From Acidimicrobiales bacterium (GTDB lineage: Bacteria > Actinomycetota > Acidimicrobiia > Acidimicrobiales > AC-14): a DNA stretch of 64,000 bases. This document shows positions 40,742 through 49,441 of this stretch, piece after piece. Both the position numbers and the translations under genes were made by a program. Within the stretch, counting starts at the first letter, position 1. Every line of letters begins with the position of its first letter. The DNA is taken from positions 1 to 64,000 of the forward strand of contig JAODBK010000015.1 in assembly GCA_025463925.1 (NCBI GenBank), read 5' to 3'. Below the pieces are notes generated by a model, which had not been told where the DNA came from, searched no databases, and saw only the letters and a program-made list of their open reading frames with translations.

Positions 40742-42165
40742 GGGACGATCGTCGCCGGGTCGGGCGCGCGCGGGTAGAGCGCCAGCACATTGGCGACGCG
40801 GTCCTCGAGGCCGATACCGGCCGATGCGCGCGGCAGGGACCCGGCGAGCAGCGAGAAGGTCAGCGAGTGGCCACGCGCCCCGGTCGCCCAACCGGAGAGT
40901 GCCACGACGTTGTCGAGCGACCCGGTCTTGGCGCGGATGCGCCCGGCCGCCGGCGTGCCGACGAACCGCTTGCGCAACGTCCCTTCCCGGCCGGCGACCG
41001 GCAACGCCCGCGCGAGCAACCCGGTCGGTCCGCTGCGATCGAGCACGCGCACGAAGAGGTCGCACGTCGCCCGGTCGCCGCGGTCGAGGCCCGAACCGTC
41101 GAGCTGCTGCACGTCCGCCACGGGGAGGCCGAGCCTGGTCAGGTCGTCGCGGATCACGTTGATGCCCGCCACGGTCGTGCCGGCGCCCGCGAACCGCGCG
41201 CCCAGCTCCTTCACCAGCATCTCGGCGGCCGTGTTGTCGCTCTCCTTCAGCATCTCGCCCACGATCTCGTGTATGGTCGGCGAGACGACCGACGCGACCG
41301 GCGCGGCGTCGGCGGCTGCCTTTCCTTCCGTCGGTGGCCCGGCGACGTGCACGCCGCGCGCCCCGAGCAGGAACGTGAGTGTCGTCGCGGCGAACGTCGC
41401 CGGCTGCGCCGCCGGTTGGATCGGCGGCCGGTACGACGAGAACCCGCCGTTGACGAGCAGCGCGGTGATCGGGCCCGCCTGGTGGTCGGTGAGGTACACC
41501 GGAAGCCACGTCGGGATGGCGCGCTGCCCGTCGAAGCGCGTGTCGTCGCCGACGATGCTCCCGGTCACGGTCCGCACCCCGGCGGTCACGACGGCATCGG
41601 CCAGCGACTCGAGGGACGTCGCGATGCGCGCCGTGTGGTTGAACGACGCCTGCGCCGCGAAGTCCGCGGTCGCGAGCAGCGGGTCGCCGGCGCCGACGAG
41701 CCAGAGGTTCCCCTGCACGGTGCCGGACGACGGCGGCTGGCCGACGACCTCGGTGCGGAGCCGCGCCTCTGGGCCGATGCGGTCGAGCAGCACCGTCGCG
41801 GCAAGGAGCTTCAGGTTGGACGCCGGGATCATCGGCGTCGTTGGGTTGCGGGAGTAGAGGACCCGGCCGCGGTCGTCGTGGACGATGAGACAGGAGTTGG
41901 GCCCGCCGCCGCCGAGCACCTTGTCGCCGAAGATGGCGTCGAGCCCGGTCGTCAGCCGGGCGCCGGCGACCGCGTCGGTGATCCCCACCGGCGCTCGCCG
42001 CAGGCTGAGCACCGCGGTCGCCGGCGACGCGGTGGCGGCCGCCGGCGCGTGGGTCCGCTCGGCCCGCATGGCGAGTCCGCCGCACACCACCGCCCCGGCG
42101 AGCAGCGCCACCGCGGACGCGACGGCCTGGCGGGGCCTCAGCCCGCGCGAGAAGGCCTCCGACAT
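40738..42165 (-). CDS. dacB: D-alanyl-D-alanine carboxypeptidase, PBP4/DacB family
   Basis: 475 residues. N-terminal membrane or signal segment (about 12-32), then an S13 peptidase with SxxK (ASNLKLL), SxN (KESDNTAAEM) and KTG (IRAKTGSLDN). Trims or cross-links peptidoglycan outside the membrane. ATG at 42165 is 7 bases after TATCCT, predicting a leaderless transcript. The end is coupled to the LON-domain gene. Confidence 0.93.
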   Translation of the reverse strand: MSEAFSRGLRPRQAVASAVALLAGAVVCGGLAMRAERTHAPAAATASPATAVLSLRRAPVGITDAVAGARLTTGLDAIFGDKVLGGGGPNSCLIVHDDRGRVLYSRNPTTPMIPASNLKLLAATVLLDRIGPEARLRTEVVGQPPSSGTVQGNLWLVGAGDPLLATADFAAQASFNHTARIATSLESLADAVVTAGVRTVTGSIVGDDTRFDGQRAIPTWLPVYLTDHQAGPITALLVNGGFSSYRPPIQPAAQPATFAATTLTFLLGARGVHVAGPPTEGKAAADAAPVASVVSPTIHEIVGEMLKESDNTAAEMLVKELGARFAGAGTTVAGINVIRDDLTRLGLPVADVQQLDGSGLDRGDRATCDLFVRVLDRSGPTGLLARALPVAGREGTLRKRFVGTPAAGRIRAKTGSLDNVVALSGWATGARGHSLTFSLLAGSLPRASAGIGLEDRVANVLALYPRAPDPATIVP

Positions 42166-42172
42166 TCGGCCG

Positions 42173-42178
42173 AGGATA
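42173..42178 (-). promoter_or_regulatory. putative -10 element of dacB (TATCCT)
   Basis: TATCCT on the minus strand, 7 bases before ATG 42165. Confidence 0.5.
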
Positions 42179-42185
42179 CGGGCGG

Positions 42186-42599
42186 CTACTCGTCGCGCGG
42201 CGTCAACAAGTAGGTCGATGTCGCCTTCGCGACGAGTCGCCCGTCGTCGTCGACGACCTCGGCCTCCACGAAGGCGGCCCGCGTCCCGCCGGACAGCACC
42301 CACGCGGTGCACGTGAGCACCGACCCGACCCTGGCCGGCTTGAGGAAGCTGATCTTGAGCTCGGCGTTGGCGGAGAACACCTTGCGCTCCCGCGCCCACG
42401 TGACCGACGCCGCGCCCATCGTCGAGTCGGCGAACGCCGCCACGAAGCCGCCCTGCACGATCCCGACGGGGTTGGCGAAGCGCTCGTCGGCGGTCATCCG
42501 CCACACCGTGCGGCCCGGCTCGGACTTGTCAATGCAGACCATGCCGAGCGTCAGGTCGCAGTTCGGCGGCACCTGCACCCGATGGTCCGTGGGCGCCAT
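42186..42599 (-). CDS. hotdog-fold acyl-CoA thioesterase (PaaI family)
   Basis: 137 residues. Hotdog motif NPVGIVQGGFVAAFADSTMG with the active-site pair region, then AELKISFLKPARVG and a closing strand. Likely hydrolyses acyl- or aryl-CoA esters. ATG 42599 follows the acyl-CoA ligase stop by 5 bases, so ligase and thioesterase form an operon. Confidence 0.9.
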   Translation of the reverse strand: MAPTDHRVQVPPNCDLTLGMVCIDKSEPGRTVWRMTADERFANPVGIVQGGFVAAFADSTMGAASVTWARERKVFSANAELKISFLKPARVGSVLTCTAWVLSGGTRAAFVEAEVVDDDGRLVAKATSTYLLTPRDE

Positions 42600-42604
42600 C
42601 GGAC

Positions 42605-44146
42605 TCAGACCCTGGTGGCCCGCCCGGCCCAGTGCTCGTCGCGCAGGAGTCGCTTCAGCAGCTTGCCGCTCTCGGTTCGGGGCAGCTCGTCCCGGAACTC
42701 CCACGAGCGCGGGCGCTTGTAGCCGGCGAGGCGCTCGGACGCGAACTGCTCGAGGCCGGCCATGTCGATCGACCGGCCCGGACGCGGTTGCACGACGGCG
42801 TGGACCTTCTCGCCCCACTCCTCGTCGGGGATGCCGAACACCGCGGCGTCCATCACGTCGGGGTGCTCGTGGAGGACCGCTTCGATCTCGGCCGGGTAGA
42901 TGTTCACGCCGCCGCTGATGATCATGTCCTTGGCCCGGTCGCAGATGTAGACGAAGCCCTCGTCGTCGACGCGCGCGATGTCGCCGACCGACTTCCAGCC
43001 GCCACCTTCGAGGTCGATCGCGTGGAGCTGCTCCTCGGTCCGGTGGTACCCGTCCATCGCGAGCGGCGTGCGGACGTAGAGCTCGCCCGGCTCGCCTTCG
43101 GGCACCGGCACTCCGTCGTCACCGACGATCAGGATCTCGATGCCGCCGTACGGCCGGCCGCACGAACCGGGCTTGCGCAGCTGGTCCTCGGGCCGCATCA
43201 CCGTGTCGACGCCGAGCTCGGTCGAGCCGTACACCTCGAACAGGAACCAGTCACCGAGCTTGGCGTAGATCTCCTGCTTCAACGCGTACGGCACCGGCGC
43301 GGCGTTCGCCACCAGCGATCGCATCGACGTGAGATCGAGCCGAGCCAGTGACTCCGGCGGGAGCGCCACGATCCGCTTCAACTGCGTGGGCGCGGTGAAC
43401 GTGTTGGTGACGCGATGCCGCGTCACCAGGTCGACCCACAGCTCGGGGTCGAACTTCCGCATGACGACGACGGTGCCGCCGAGGGTGTGGGTGAGGCTGG
43501 CCCACGCCAACGGGCCGGAGTGGTAGAGCGGGCCGGTGGTGATGTGGACCTCGTTGCCCGGTTCGAGGCGCAGCTCCTGCATCAGCGCGACGATCAAGCC
43601 CGGCGCGCTGGCGGTCCGCAGGGCGCCCTTGGGCTTCCCGGTGGTGCCGGACGTGTAGATCATGGTGGCGCCGAACCCGGTCTGGTCGAGCTCGGGTTCG
43701 CCGTCACCGCCCGTGGCCAGCACGTCGTCCCAGCGCCGGAAGCCCTCGTCCGCCGGTCCGTCGCCGAAGACCACCACCTCGCGCACCTTCGTCAACCGGT
43801 CGCGGACCTGCTCGATCTTGTGGGCCTCCTCGGCGTCGACGACGACGAGCGTGGCGTCGCTGTTGTCGATGACGTAGGCCATCTCCTCGGCGGTGAAGCG
43901 GTACGCGAGCGGCACCGACACCATCCCGATCTTGCGGGCGGCGTGGATGAAGGTCAGGACCTGGCGGCTGTTCGGCCCGCACCACACCGCCCGGTCGCCC
44001 GGTCGCAGGTCGAGAGCCCGCAGCCCGTTGCCCAAGCGGTTGATGTCGGCGTTGAACGCGGCGTAGGTCGTCACCTCGTCGCCGACGACGACCGCGGCCC
44101 GGTCCGGCCAGGTCGACGCGTGGACGGCCAACGGGTCGAGAGCCAT
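42605..44146 (-). CDS. AMP-dependent acyl-CoA synthetase (FadD-like)
   Basis: 513 residues. ANL superfamily motifs: YTSGTTGKPKGAL (P-loop), FEVYGSTELG (A5), GWKSVGDIARVDDEGFVYI (A7-A8 hinge), and a C-terminal catalytic Lys in RTESGKLLKR. Activates a carboxylic acid, probably a medium or long fatty acid, as acyl-CoA. ATG at 44146, 8 bases after TAGAGT. Confidence 0.93.
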   Translation of the reverse strand: MALDPLAVHASTWPDRAAVVVGDEVTTYAAFNADINRLGNGLRALDLRPGDRAVWCGPNSRQVLTFIHAARKIGMVSVPLAYRFTAEEMAYVIDNSDATLVVVDAEEAHKIEQVRDRLTKVREVVVFGDGPADEGFRRWDDVLATGGDGEPELDQTGFGATMIYTSGTTGKPKGALRTASAPGLIVALMQELRLEPGNEVHITTGPLYHSGPLAWASLTHTLGGTVVVMRKFDPELWVDLVTRHRVTNTFTAPTQLKRIVALPPESLARLDLTSMRSLVANAAPVPYALKQEIYAKLGDWFLFEVYGSTELGVDTVMRPEDQLRKPGSCGRPYGGIEILIVGDDGVPVPEGEPGELYVRTPLAMDGYHRTEEQLHAIDLEGGGWKSVGDIARVDDEGFVYICDRAKDMIISGGVNIYPAEIEAVLHEHPDVMDAAVFGIPDEEWGEKVHAVVQPRPGRSIDMAGLEQFASERLAGYKRPRSWEFRDELPRTESGKLLKRLLRDEHWAGRATRV

Positions 44147-44154
44147 GACGGCGG

Positions 44155-44160
44155 ACTCTA
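44155..44160 (-). promoter_or_regulatory. putative -10 element of the acyl-CoA synthetase gene (TAGAGT)
   Basis: TAGAGT on the minus strand, 8 bases before ATG 44146. Confidence 0.45.
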
Positions 44161-44185
44161 GGAGGAGGCGCCCGCCGGCGTGGGA

Positions 44186-44923
44186 TCAGTGCCGCGCGAA
44201 CCAGCCGGCGAGCAGTGGGGCCAGCTCCGCCGCCCCCTCGGTGGTGAGGCCGTGCCCGAGGTCGAGCTCGACCAGCTCGGCCCCCGCGATCGCGGCCGCC
44301 AGGGCCCGGCCGTGCTCGACGGGGAGCACCCGGTCGTGCCGCCCGTGCACCACCAGCGTGGGCGCCACGATCGACGCCAGCCGGTCGCCGATGTCGAGCC
44401 GGCCGTCCAGCTCGGCGTGGCCGGCCGACGCCGGTGAGATCGCGGCCGCCGACATGCGGGCGACACCCTCGGCGGCGTCGCCGACGAGGGCGAACCATCC
44501 CGGCGTGAAGATGTCGGGCAGGACGACGCGCATGTACAGCTCGGGATCGGTGTCGAGCAGCCGCCGCCATCCGTCGAACATGAAGGCCAGCGACGGGTCC
44601 GAGCGGGCCCAACCCGACACCAGCGCCAGCGACCGCACCCGCTCGGGGTGCGCCGCGGCCAGGGCGGCCGCGGCGGCGGCGCCGAGCGACCAGCCGGCGA
44701 CGTGGGCCCGGTCGACACCGGCGGCGTCGAGCACCGAGACCGCCTGCCCGACCAGGTCGTCGACCTCGAGCGCCCGGCCCGGGTCGACGAAGTCGGGCGC
44801 CAGCACCCGCCACCGGGCCACCAGCTCGGGCGTCACCTGCAGCCAGTGCAGGCGCGTCCCGGTCGACCCGTGCAGCAGGAGCACGGCGTCGCCGGCGCCG
44901 TCGTCCCCGAACGGGACGAGCAT
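44186..44923 (-). CDS. alpha/beta hydrolase
   Basis: 245 residues. Oxyanion-hole LLLHGST, nucleophile elbow GWSLGAAAA (Ser), acid in HGRHDRVLP and His in DLGHGLTTEG. Soluble esterase or lactonase type; substrate unknown. ATG 44923, 5 bases after the TetR gene stop, so probably co-transcribed with the regulator. Confidence 0.9.
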   Translation of the reverse strand: MLVPFGDDGAGDAVLLLHGSTGTRLHWLQVTPELVARWRVLAPDFVDPGRALEVDDLVGQAVSVLDAAGVDRAHVAGWSLGAAAAAALAAAHPERVRSLALVSGWARSDPSLAFMFDGWRRLLDTDPELYMRVVLPDIFTPGWFALVGDAAEGVARMSAAAISPASAGHAELDGRLDIGDRLASIVAPTLVVHGRHDRVLPVEHGRALAAAIAGAELVELDLGHGLTTEGAAELAPLLAGWFARH

Positions 44924-44928
44924 GCGGC

Positions 44929-45540
44929 CTACGGTTCGAGCGCGGCGCGGAAGAAGTCGCGCGTGTGCTCGAGCCGTTCGCGCAACGCCTCGGTGGCCAT
45001 CGGGTCGCGTGCGAGGAGCACGCCGAGGAACGGCTGGTCGCTGAAGTAGCTCAGCAGCGCGCCGTAGCCGGTGACCAGCAACTGCTCGGGGTCGTAGCGG
45101 CGGAGCCGGCCGGCCGCCATCTCCCGTTCGAAGAACGCCACCGCCCGGGCCCACAACGGCCGCAGCCCCTCGCCCAGGTCCAGGCCGAGCCGGCTGCCCC
45201 CGGCCAGCGCCTCGCGCCGGACCAGCCGGACGAACTCCGGGTGCTCCTGGAAGAACTCGAACCCGGCCACGAGCATTCGGTCGACCATCGGCCAGCCTTC
45301 GCGCGGGCCGACGGTGGCCTCGTCGACGCGCCGCAGCCAGTCGACCATGGTGTGCTCGAAGACCTCGCGGTAGAGGGCTTCCTTGGACGGGAAGTGGTGG
45401 AGGAGACTCGGGCGGCGGATGCCCACGCCGGCGGCGATGTCGTTGAGGGACGTCCCCTCGTAGCCATGCTCGGCGAAGCGCTGCAACGCTTCGGTGAGGA
45501 TGGCGTCGCGCGTGGAAATCGGGACCTCCGTCGCCGCCAT
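44929..45540 (-). CDS. TetR-family transcriptional regulator
   Basis: 203 residues. N-terminal helix-turn-helix [20 protein letters not shown], then [16 protein letters not shown], and a helical ligand domain. Divergent from the desaturase gene. A perfect 18-base palindrome lies in the 80-base gap between them, so it probably represses or tunes the desaturase and itself in response to acyl-CoA or lipid ligands. ATG at 45540, 8 bases after TACCCT. Confidence 0.93.
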   Translation of the reverse strand: MAATEVPISTRDAILTEALQRFAEHGYEGTSLNDIAAGVGIRRPSLLHHFPSKEALYREVFEHTMVDWLRRVDEATVGPREGWPMVDRMLVAGFEFFQEHPEFVRLVRREALAGGSRLGLDLGEGLRPLWARAVAFFEREMAAGRLRRYDPEQLLVTGYGALLSYFSDQPFLGVLLARDPMATEALRERLEHTRDFFRAALEP

Positions 45541-45548
45541 CGGATCTC

Positions 45549-45554
45549 AGGGTA
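45549..45554 (-). promoter_or_regulatory. putative -10 element of the tetR gene (TACCCT)
   Basis: TACCCT on the minus strand, 8 bases before ATG 45540. Confidence 0.5.
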
Positions 45555-45587
45555 CCGGACCGGTGTTTCGGGTGACCGGACGGTTGC

Positions 45588-45605
45588 CTACCTACCGGTA
45601 GGTAG
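45588..45605. promoter_or_regulatory. probable TetR operator, 18-base perfect palindrome
   Basis: CTACCTACCGGTAGGTAG is fully self-complementary and lies between tetR and the desaturase gene. Its right end overlaps the desaturase -10 candidate TAGACT (45603-45608), so bound repressor would block that promoter. Confidence 0.7.
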
Positions 45606-45608
45606 ACT
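45603..45608 (+). promoter_or_regulatory. putative -10 element of the desaturase gene (TAGACT)
   Basis: TAGACT overlaps the palindromic operator by three bases; transcription from about 45615 would leave only a few bases before ATG 45621. Confidence 0.4.
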
Positions 45609-45620
45609 ACCTTGACCGGA

Positions 45621-46364
45621 ATGCTCCGTACCCCGTGGGCGGCGGTCCTGGCCGGCCTCGCGCTCGCCCAGCTCGGCACCCTGATCACGACGGTGTGGCT
45701 CCACCGGGGCCTCTCGCACCGGGCGATGACGCTCACGCCGGGGGTGACGCGGGTCCTGCGGGTCGCGCTGTGGATGCTTACCGGCATCCGGCCGCGCCAG
45801 TGGGTCGCGGTCCACCGCCGCCATCACGCCCACACCGACGTGGAGGGCGACCCGCACTCCCCCGTCCTGCTCGGGTTCGCCCGGGTCCAGTTCACCAACG
45901 CCGTGCTCTACCGCCGCGTCGCCCGCGACGAGGTCACCGTCCGCCGGTACGCGCGGGATCTGCCGGCCGACGGCTGGGACCGGGCCCTCTTCGACCACGC
46001 GCTCGTCGGGCTGGCCATCGGCGTCGTCCTGCTGGTCCTGGTGTTCGGCCTCTGGCTCGGGCTCCTGGCCGCCGCGGTCCACGCGGTCGCGTACCTCATG
46101 CTGAACGCCGCGGTGAACGCGGTCGGGCACACCTGGGGATCGCGGCCCCACGAGAACCTGGCGACCAATTCGCAATGGCTCGCGCTCGTCACCTGCGGCG
46201 AGGGCCTGCACAACAACCACCATGCGGCGCCGACGTCGGCGCGCCTCGCGCTCGGGCGCGGCGAGATCGACCCCGGCTGGTGGGTGGTCCGGCTGCTCGT
46301 GCGCGCCGGGTGGGCCGAGGTCCGCCACGACGACGAGCGCATCCGCGACCGTCTCGCGGCCTAG
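45621..46364 (+). CDS. membrane fatty-acid/acyl-CoA desaturase
   Basis: 247 residues from ATG 45621 (TTG 45612 possible). Three histidine boxes of acyl-CoA desaturases: HRGLSH, HRRHHAHTD and HNNHH, with membrane helices around them (about 5-25, 135-165). Inserts a double bond in fatty acyl chains using diiron chemistry in the membrane. At about 250 residues it is shorter than eukaryotic desaturases but usual for bacterial ones. Controlled by the divergent TetR. Confidence 0.92.
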   Translation: MLRTPWAAVLAGLALAQLGTLITTVWLHRGLSHRAMTLTPGVTRVLRVALWMLTGIRPRQWVAVHRRHHAHTDVEGDPHSPVLLGFARVQFTNAVLYRRVARDEVTVRRYARDLPADGWDRALFDHALVGLAIGVVLLVLVFGLWLGLLAAAVHAVAYLMLNAAVNAVGHTWGSRPHENLATNSQWLALVTCGEGLHNNHHAAPTSARLALGRGEIDPGWWVVRLLVRAGWAEVRHDDERIRDRLAA

Positions 46365-46371
46365 CGCCCGG

Positions 46372-46390
46372 GTTCTGCCTCCCGCAGAAC
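46372..46390. terminator. hairpin between the desaturase gene and nagA
   Basis: GTTCTGC, 5-base loop, GCAGAAC: a perfect 7-base-pair inverted repeat starting 7 bases after the desaturase stop and ending 4 bases before the nagA -10. It could end the upstream transcript or act as a nagA operator. Confidence 0.45.
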
Positions 46391-46393
46391 GCG

Positions 46394-46399
46394 TAGCGT
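46394..46399 (+). promoter_or_regulatory. putative -10 element of nagA (TAGCGT)
   Basis: TAGCGT, 7 bases before GTG 46407. Confidence 0.5.
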
Positions 46400-46406
46400 T
46401 CCTCCG

Positions 46407-47501
46407 GTGACGGAGACGTTGGCCGCGGCCCGGGTGGTGACGCCGGCCGGAGTGCTGGCGCCCGGGGTGGTCGAGGTCGACGGCGGCGTCATCACCGCGG
46501 TCGGGTCGGCCACCGGCCCGGTGCCCGCCCGGACGCTCGTGCCCGGGTTCGTCGATCTCCAGGTGAACGGGATCGACGACGTCGACGTCGCCGGCGCGCG
46601 CGGGACCGACTGGGACCGCCTCGACGAGCTGCTCGTCGCGCAGGGCGTCACCGCGTGGTGCCCGACCCTCGTGACGAACGCGCTCGACTCGTTCGCGGCG
46701 CCACTGGCCGAGATCGCCGGCGCCGCGGCCCGCCCGCCCGACGGTCGCCCGGCCATCGCCGGCGCCCACCTCGAAGGCCCGTTCCTCGGCGCGATGCACG
46801 GGGCCCATCCGCACCAGCACGTGGTGCCGTTCGACGACGCGTTCCTGAAGGAACTTCCTCCGGTGGTGCGGCTGGTCACCCTCGGCCCCGAGCAGCCGGG
46901 CGCGCCCGCGGTGATCGCGGATCTCACCAACCGCGGGATCACCGTCGCCCTCGGCCATTCGGCGGCGTCGTTCGACGAGGTCGCGGCCGCGGCCGGCGCC
47001 GGCGCGAGCCTGGTGACCCACTGCTTCAACGGCATGCCCCCACTGCACCATCGCGAGCCGGGGATGGTGGGCGCGGCGTTGAGCGACCCGCGGCTCGCGG
47101 TGTCGCTCATCGCCGACCTCGTGCACGTGCATCCGGCGGCGTTGACGATCGCGTTTCGCGCCAAGGGCGCGGCGCGGGTGGTCCTCGTCACCGACGCGGT
47201 GGCGTGGCGCTCGCACACCGTCGGCGACATCCGCGTCCGCTTCGACGGGCGGGCGCCCCGGCTGGCCGACGGGACGCTCGCCGGCAGCGCGCTGTCGATG
47301 GACCGGGCGCTGCGGAACGTGGTCGGCCACGCCGGGATCGGACTCGCCGACGCGGTGCGAGCGGCGGCCACCACCCCGGCCGACCTGCTGGGCCTGGCGG
47401 ATCGCGGCCGCATCGAGGTCGGCGCCCGTGCGGACGTCGTCGCGCTCGACGACGATCTCGAGGTGGCCGCCGTCCGGATCGGAGGCGAGCGGGTCCGATG
47501 A
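46407..47501 (+). CDS. nagA: N-acetylglucosamine-6-phosphate deacetylase
   Basis: 364 residues, amidohydrolase fold. Metal and substrate sites: GFVDLQVNG, AHLEGPF (metal Glu), LGHSAAS (His), THCFNGMPPLHHREPG (His) and LVTDAV (catalytic Asp). Deacetylates GlcNAc-6-P in amino-sugar and cell-wall recycling. No nagB neighbour. GTG start, leaderless-type promoter; end overlaps the next gene (ATGA). Confidence 0.93.
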   Translation: MTETLAAARVVTPAGVLAPGVVEVDGGVITAVGSATGPVPARTLVPGFVDLQVNGIDDVDVAGARGTDWDRLDELLVAQGVTAWCPTLVTNALDSFAAPLAEIAGAAARPPDGRPAIAGAHLEGPFLGAMHGAHPHQHVVPFDDAFLKELPPVVRLVTLGPEQPGAPAVIADLTNRGITVALGHSAASFDEVAAAAGAGASLVTHCFNGMPPLHHREPGMVGAALSDPRLAVSLIADLVHVHPAALTIAFRAKGAARVVLVTDAVAWRSHTVGDIRVRFDGRAPRLADGTLAGSALSMDRALRNVVGHAGIGLADAVRAAATTPADLLGLADRGRIEVGARADVVALDDDLEVAAVRIGGERVR

Positions 47502-49435
47502 GCGGGTTCCCGAAGCTGCTGTCGCCCGGACGCATCGGCTCCCTGGAGTTGCGCAACCGGATCCTGATGGCGCCGATGGGCGACGTCCTCTGCAACAACG
47601 ACGGCACCGTCTCCGACAACCAGCTGGCGTACTTCGAGGCGCGGGCGCGTGGTGGCGCCGGGCTCCTGCTGGTGGGGTCGGTCGCAGTGGCGTACCCCGC
47701 GGGCGCGTTCCACGAGCGGCAAGTCGGCGCGTCGGACGACCGGTTCCTCCCGGGTCTCACCGCGCTGGCCGACCGGGCGCACCGTCACGGCGCCAAGATC
47801 GCGCCGCAGCTCGTGCACGACGGCATGACGTCCCTGGCCGACATCGCCGCCGGCCGCCCGGTGCTCGTGCCGAGCCCGCCGCCCGGCATCACGCCCGACG
47901 CGCTCTCGCAGATGGTCACCGCCGACGAGGCGACCGCGATGATGTCGCCGTTCACCACGCCGACCTCGAAGGTCGAGTACCAGATCGCCACCGAGGACGA
48001 CATCGCATGGGCGATCGCGCGCTTCGCCGACGCCGCGGCGCGCGCCCGCGCCGCGGGCTTCGACGGCGTCGAGCTGCACGCCGGCCACGGGTACCTGCTC
48101 GACAACTTCCTCTCGCCCCACACCAACCGGCGCGACGACGGGTGGGGTGGTGACGTGACGGGGCGGGCCCGCCTGCTCTGCGAGGTCGTGCGCGCCGTCA
48201 AGGCGGCGACCGCGCCGGACTTCCCGGTGTGGATGCGCGTGAACTCGCGTGAGCACCATCGCGACGACGGCGAGACGTTCGACGACCAGCTCCAGGTGAT
48301 CGATCTCGCCGTGGCCGCCGGCCTCGACGCGGTGCACGTGAGCGCCTACGCCGATCCCGGCGCCGCGACCGGCATCACCGACGCCCACACGCCCCACACC
48401 GTGGGCGAGCTCGGCGATCGGGCCGCTGCGGTGCGGGCACGCGTCGACGTGCCGGTCATCACCTTCGGCCGCTACGAGCCGGACGAAGCCGAGCAGGCCC
48501 TCGCCGACGGCAAGGCCGACTTCGTCGCCATGGGCCGCAAGCTGCTCGCCGACCCAGACCTCCCGAACAAGCTGCGCGACGGTCGCGTCGACGCGATCCG
48601 ACCGTGCATCTACCAGTACCGCTGCATCGGCAACATCTTCGTGCGCGAGGACGTCGCCTGCGTGGTCAACGCCACGACGGGCCGTGAGCACGACCTGGCA
48701 CTGCCGAGCGCCGGGCAACCGCTCGACGTCGTGATCGTGGGCGGCGGCGCCGCCGGGTTGGAAGCGGCGCGCGTCCTGGGTGCCGATCACGCCGTCCAGT
48801 TGTTCGATGCGGCTGCCGCGCTCGGCGGCGTGCTGGCTGTGGCCGCGACCGCGGACCCGCTGCTCGACCGCTATCTCGGCTGGCTGCTCCACGAGGTCGC
48901 GGCGTCCGGCGTGGACATCCGGCTGGGTCACGCCGTGACCGTCGCCGACCTGGTCGCGGCGGCGCCCGACGTCGTCGTGCTCGCCACCGGCGCGACCTGG
49001 GACGGCGAAGACGGCTTGAGCATCCGCCAACTGGCGCCGTGGTTGCGCGGCGAGGACGACGCGCTGGTCGGTGCCCACGCCACCGTGATGGGGGGCGGCA
49101 AGGCCGGCCTGTCGCTGGCGCGGGTGCTCCTCGACCGCGGCCGGTCGGTCACCATCGTCGAGCCGGGTGGTGTCCTCGGCGTCGAGCTCGGACTGCCCGG
49201 CCGGTTCCGGCTGGTCCACGACCTGCAGGCCGACGGCGTCGAGATCGCGGTCGAGGCCCCGGCCGATCCCGGCACGGTCATCCTCGCGGCACCGACCGCG
49301 CACGAGGCGCCGTTGGCGGATGACGCGCGCGCCGCCGGTCTCATGGTGCACACCGTCGGCGACTGCGCCGGGCCGGGGATGCTGGAGGCCGCCAACCGCG
49401 CGGTCGCGCAGCTCGCCTTCACCCTCTCGATCTAG
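47498..49435 (+). CDS. Old Yellow Enzyme/2,4-dienoyl-CoA reductase-like flavoprotein with altered Fe-S motif
   Basis: 645 residues. N-terminal FMN barrel (1-360; GFDGVELHAGHGYLLDNFLS, PHTNRR), a linker with the Fe-S ligands, and a C-terminal FAD/NAD(P) domain (from about 408; VVIVGGGAAGLEAARVLG). The normal cluster motif is Cx2Cx2Cx11C; here it is Cys370-x2-Gln373-x2-Cys376-x11-Cys388. The cluster may be lost, 3Fe-type or differently ligated. ATG overlaps the nagA stop. Confidence 0.9.
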   Translation: MSGFPKLLSPGRIGSLELRNRILMAPMGDVLCNNDGTVSDNQLAYFEARARGGAGLLLVGSVAVAYPAGAFHERQVGASDDRFLPGLTALADRAHRHGAKIAPQLVHDGMTSLADIAAGRPVLVPSPPPGITPDALSQMVTADEATAMMSPFTTPTSKVEYQIATEDDIAWAIARFADAAARARAAGFDGVELHAGHGYLLDNFLSPHTNRRDDGWGGDVTGRARLLCEVVRAVKAATAPDFPVWMRVNSREHHRDDGETFDDQLQVIDLAVAAGLDAVHVSAYADPGAATGITDAHTPHTVGELGDRAAAVRARVDVPVITFGRYEPDEAEQALADGKADFVAMGRKLLADPDLPNKLRDGRVDAIRPCIYQYRCIGNIFVREDVACVVNATTGREHDLALPSAGQPLDVVIVGGGAAGLEAARVLGADHAVQLFDAAAALGGVLAVAATADPLLDRYLGWLLHEVAASGVDIRLGHAVTVADLVAAAPDVVVLATGATWDGEDGLSIRQLAPWLRGEDDALVGAHATVMGGGKAGLSLARVLLDRGRSVTIVEPGGVLGVELGLPGRFRLVHDLQADGVEIAVEAPADPGTVILAAPTAHEAPLADDARAAGLMVHTVGDCAGPGMLEAANRAVAQLAFTLSI

Positions 49436-49441
49436 CGACCG

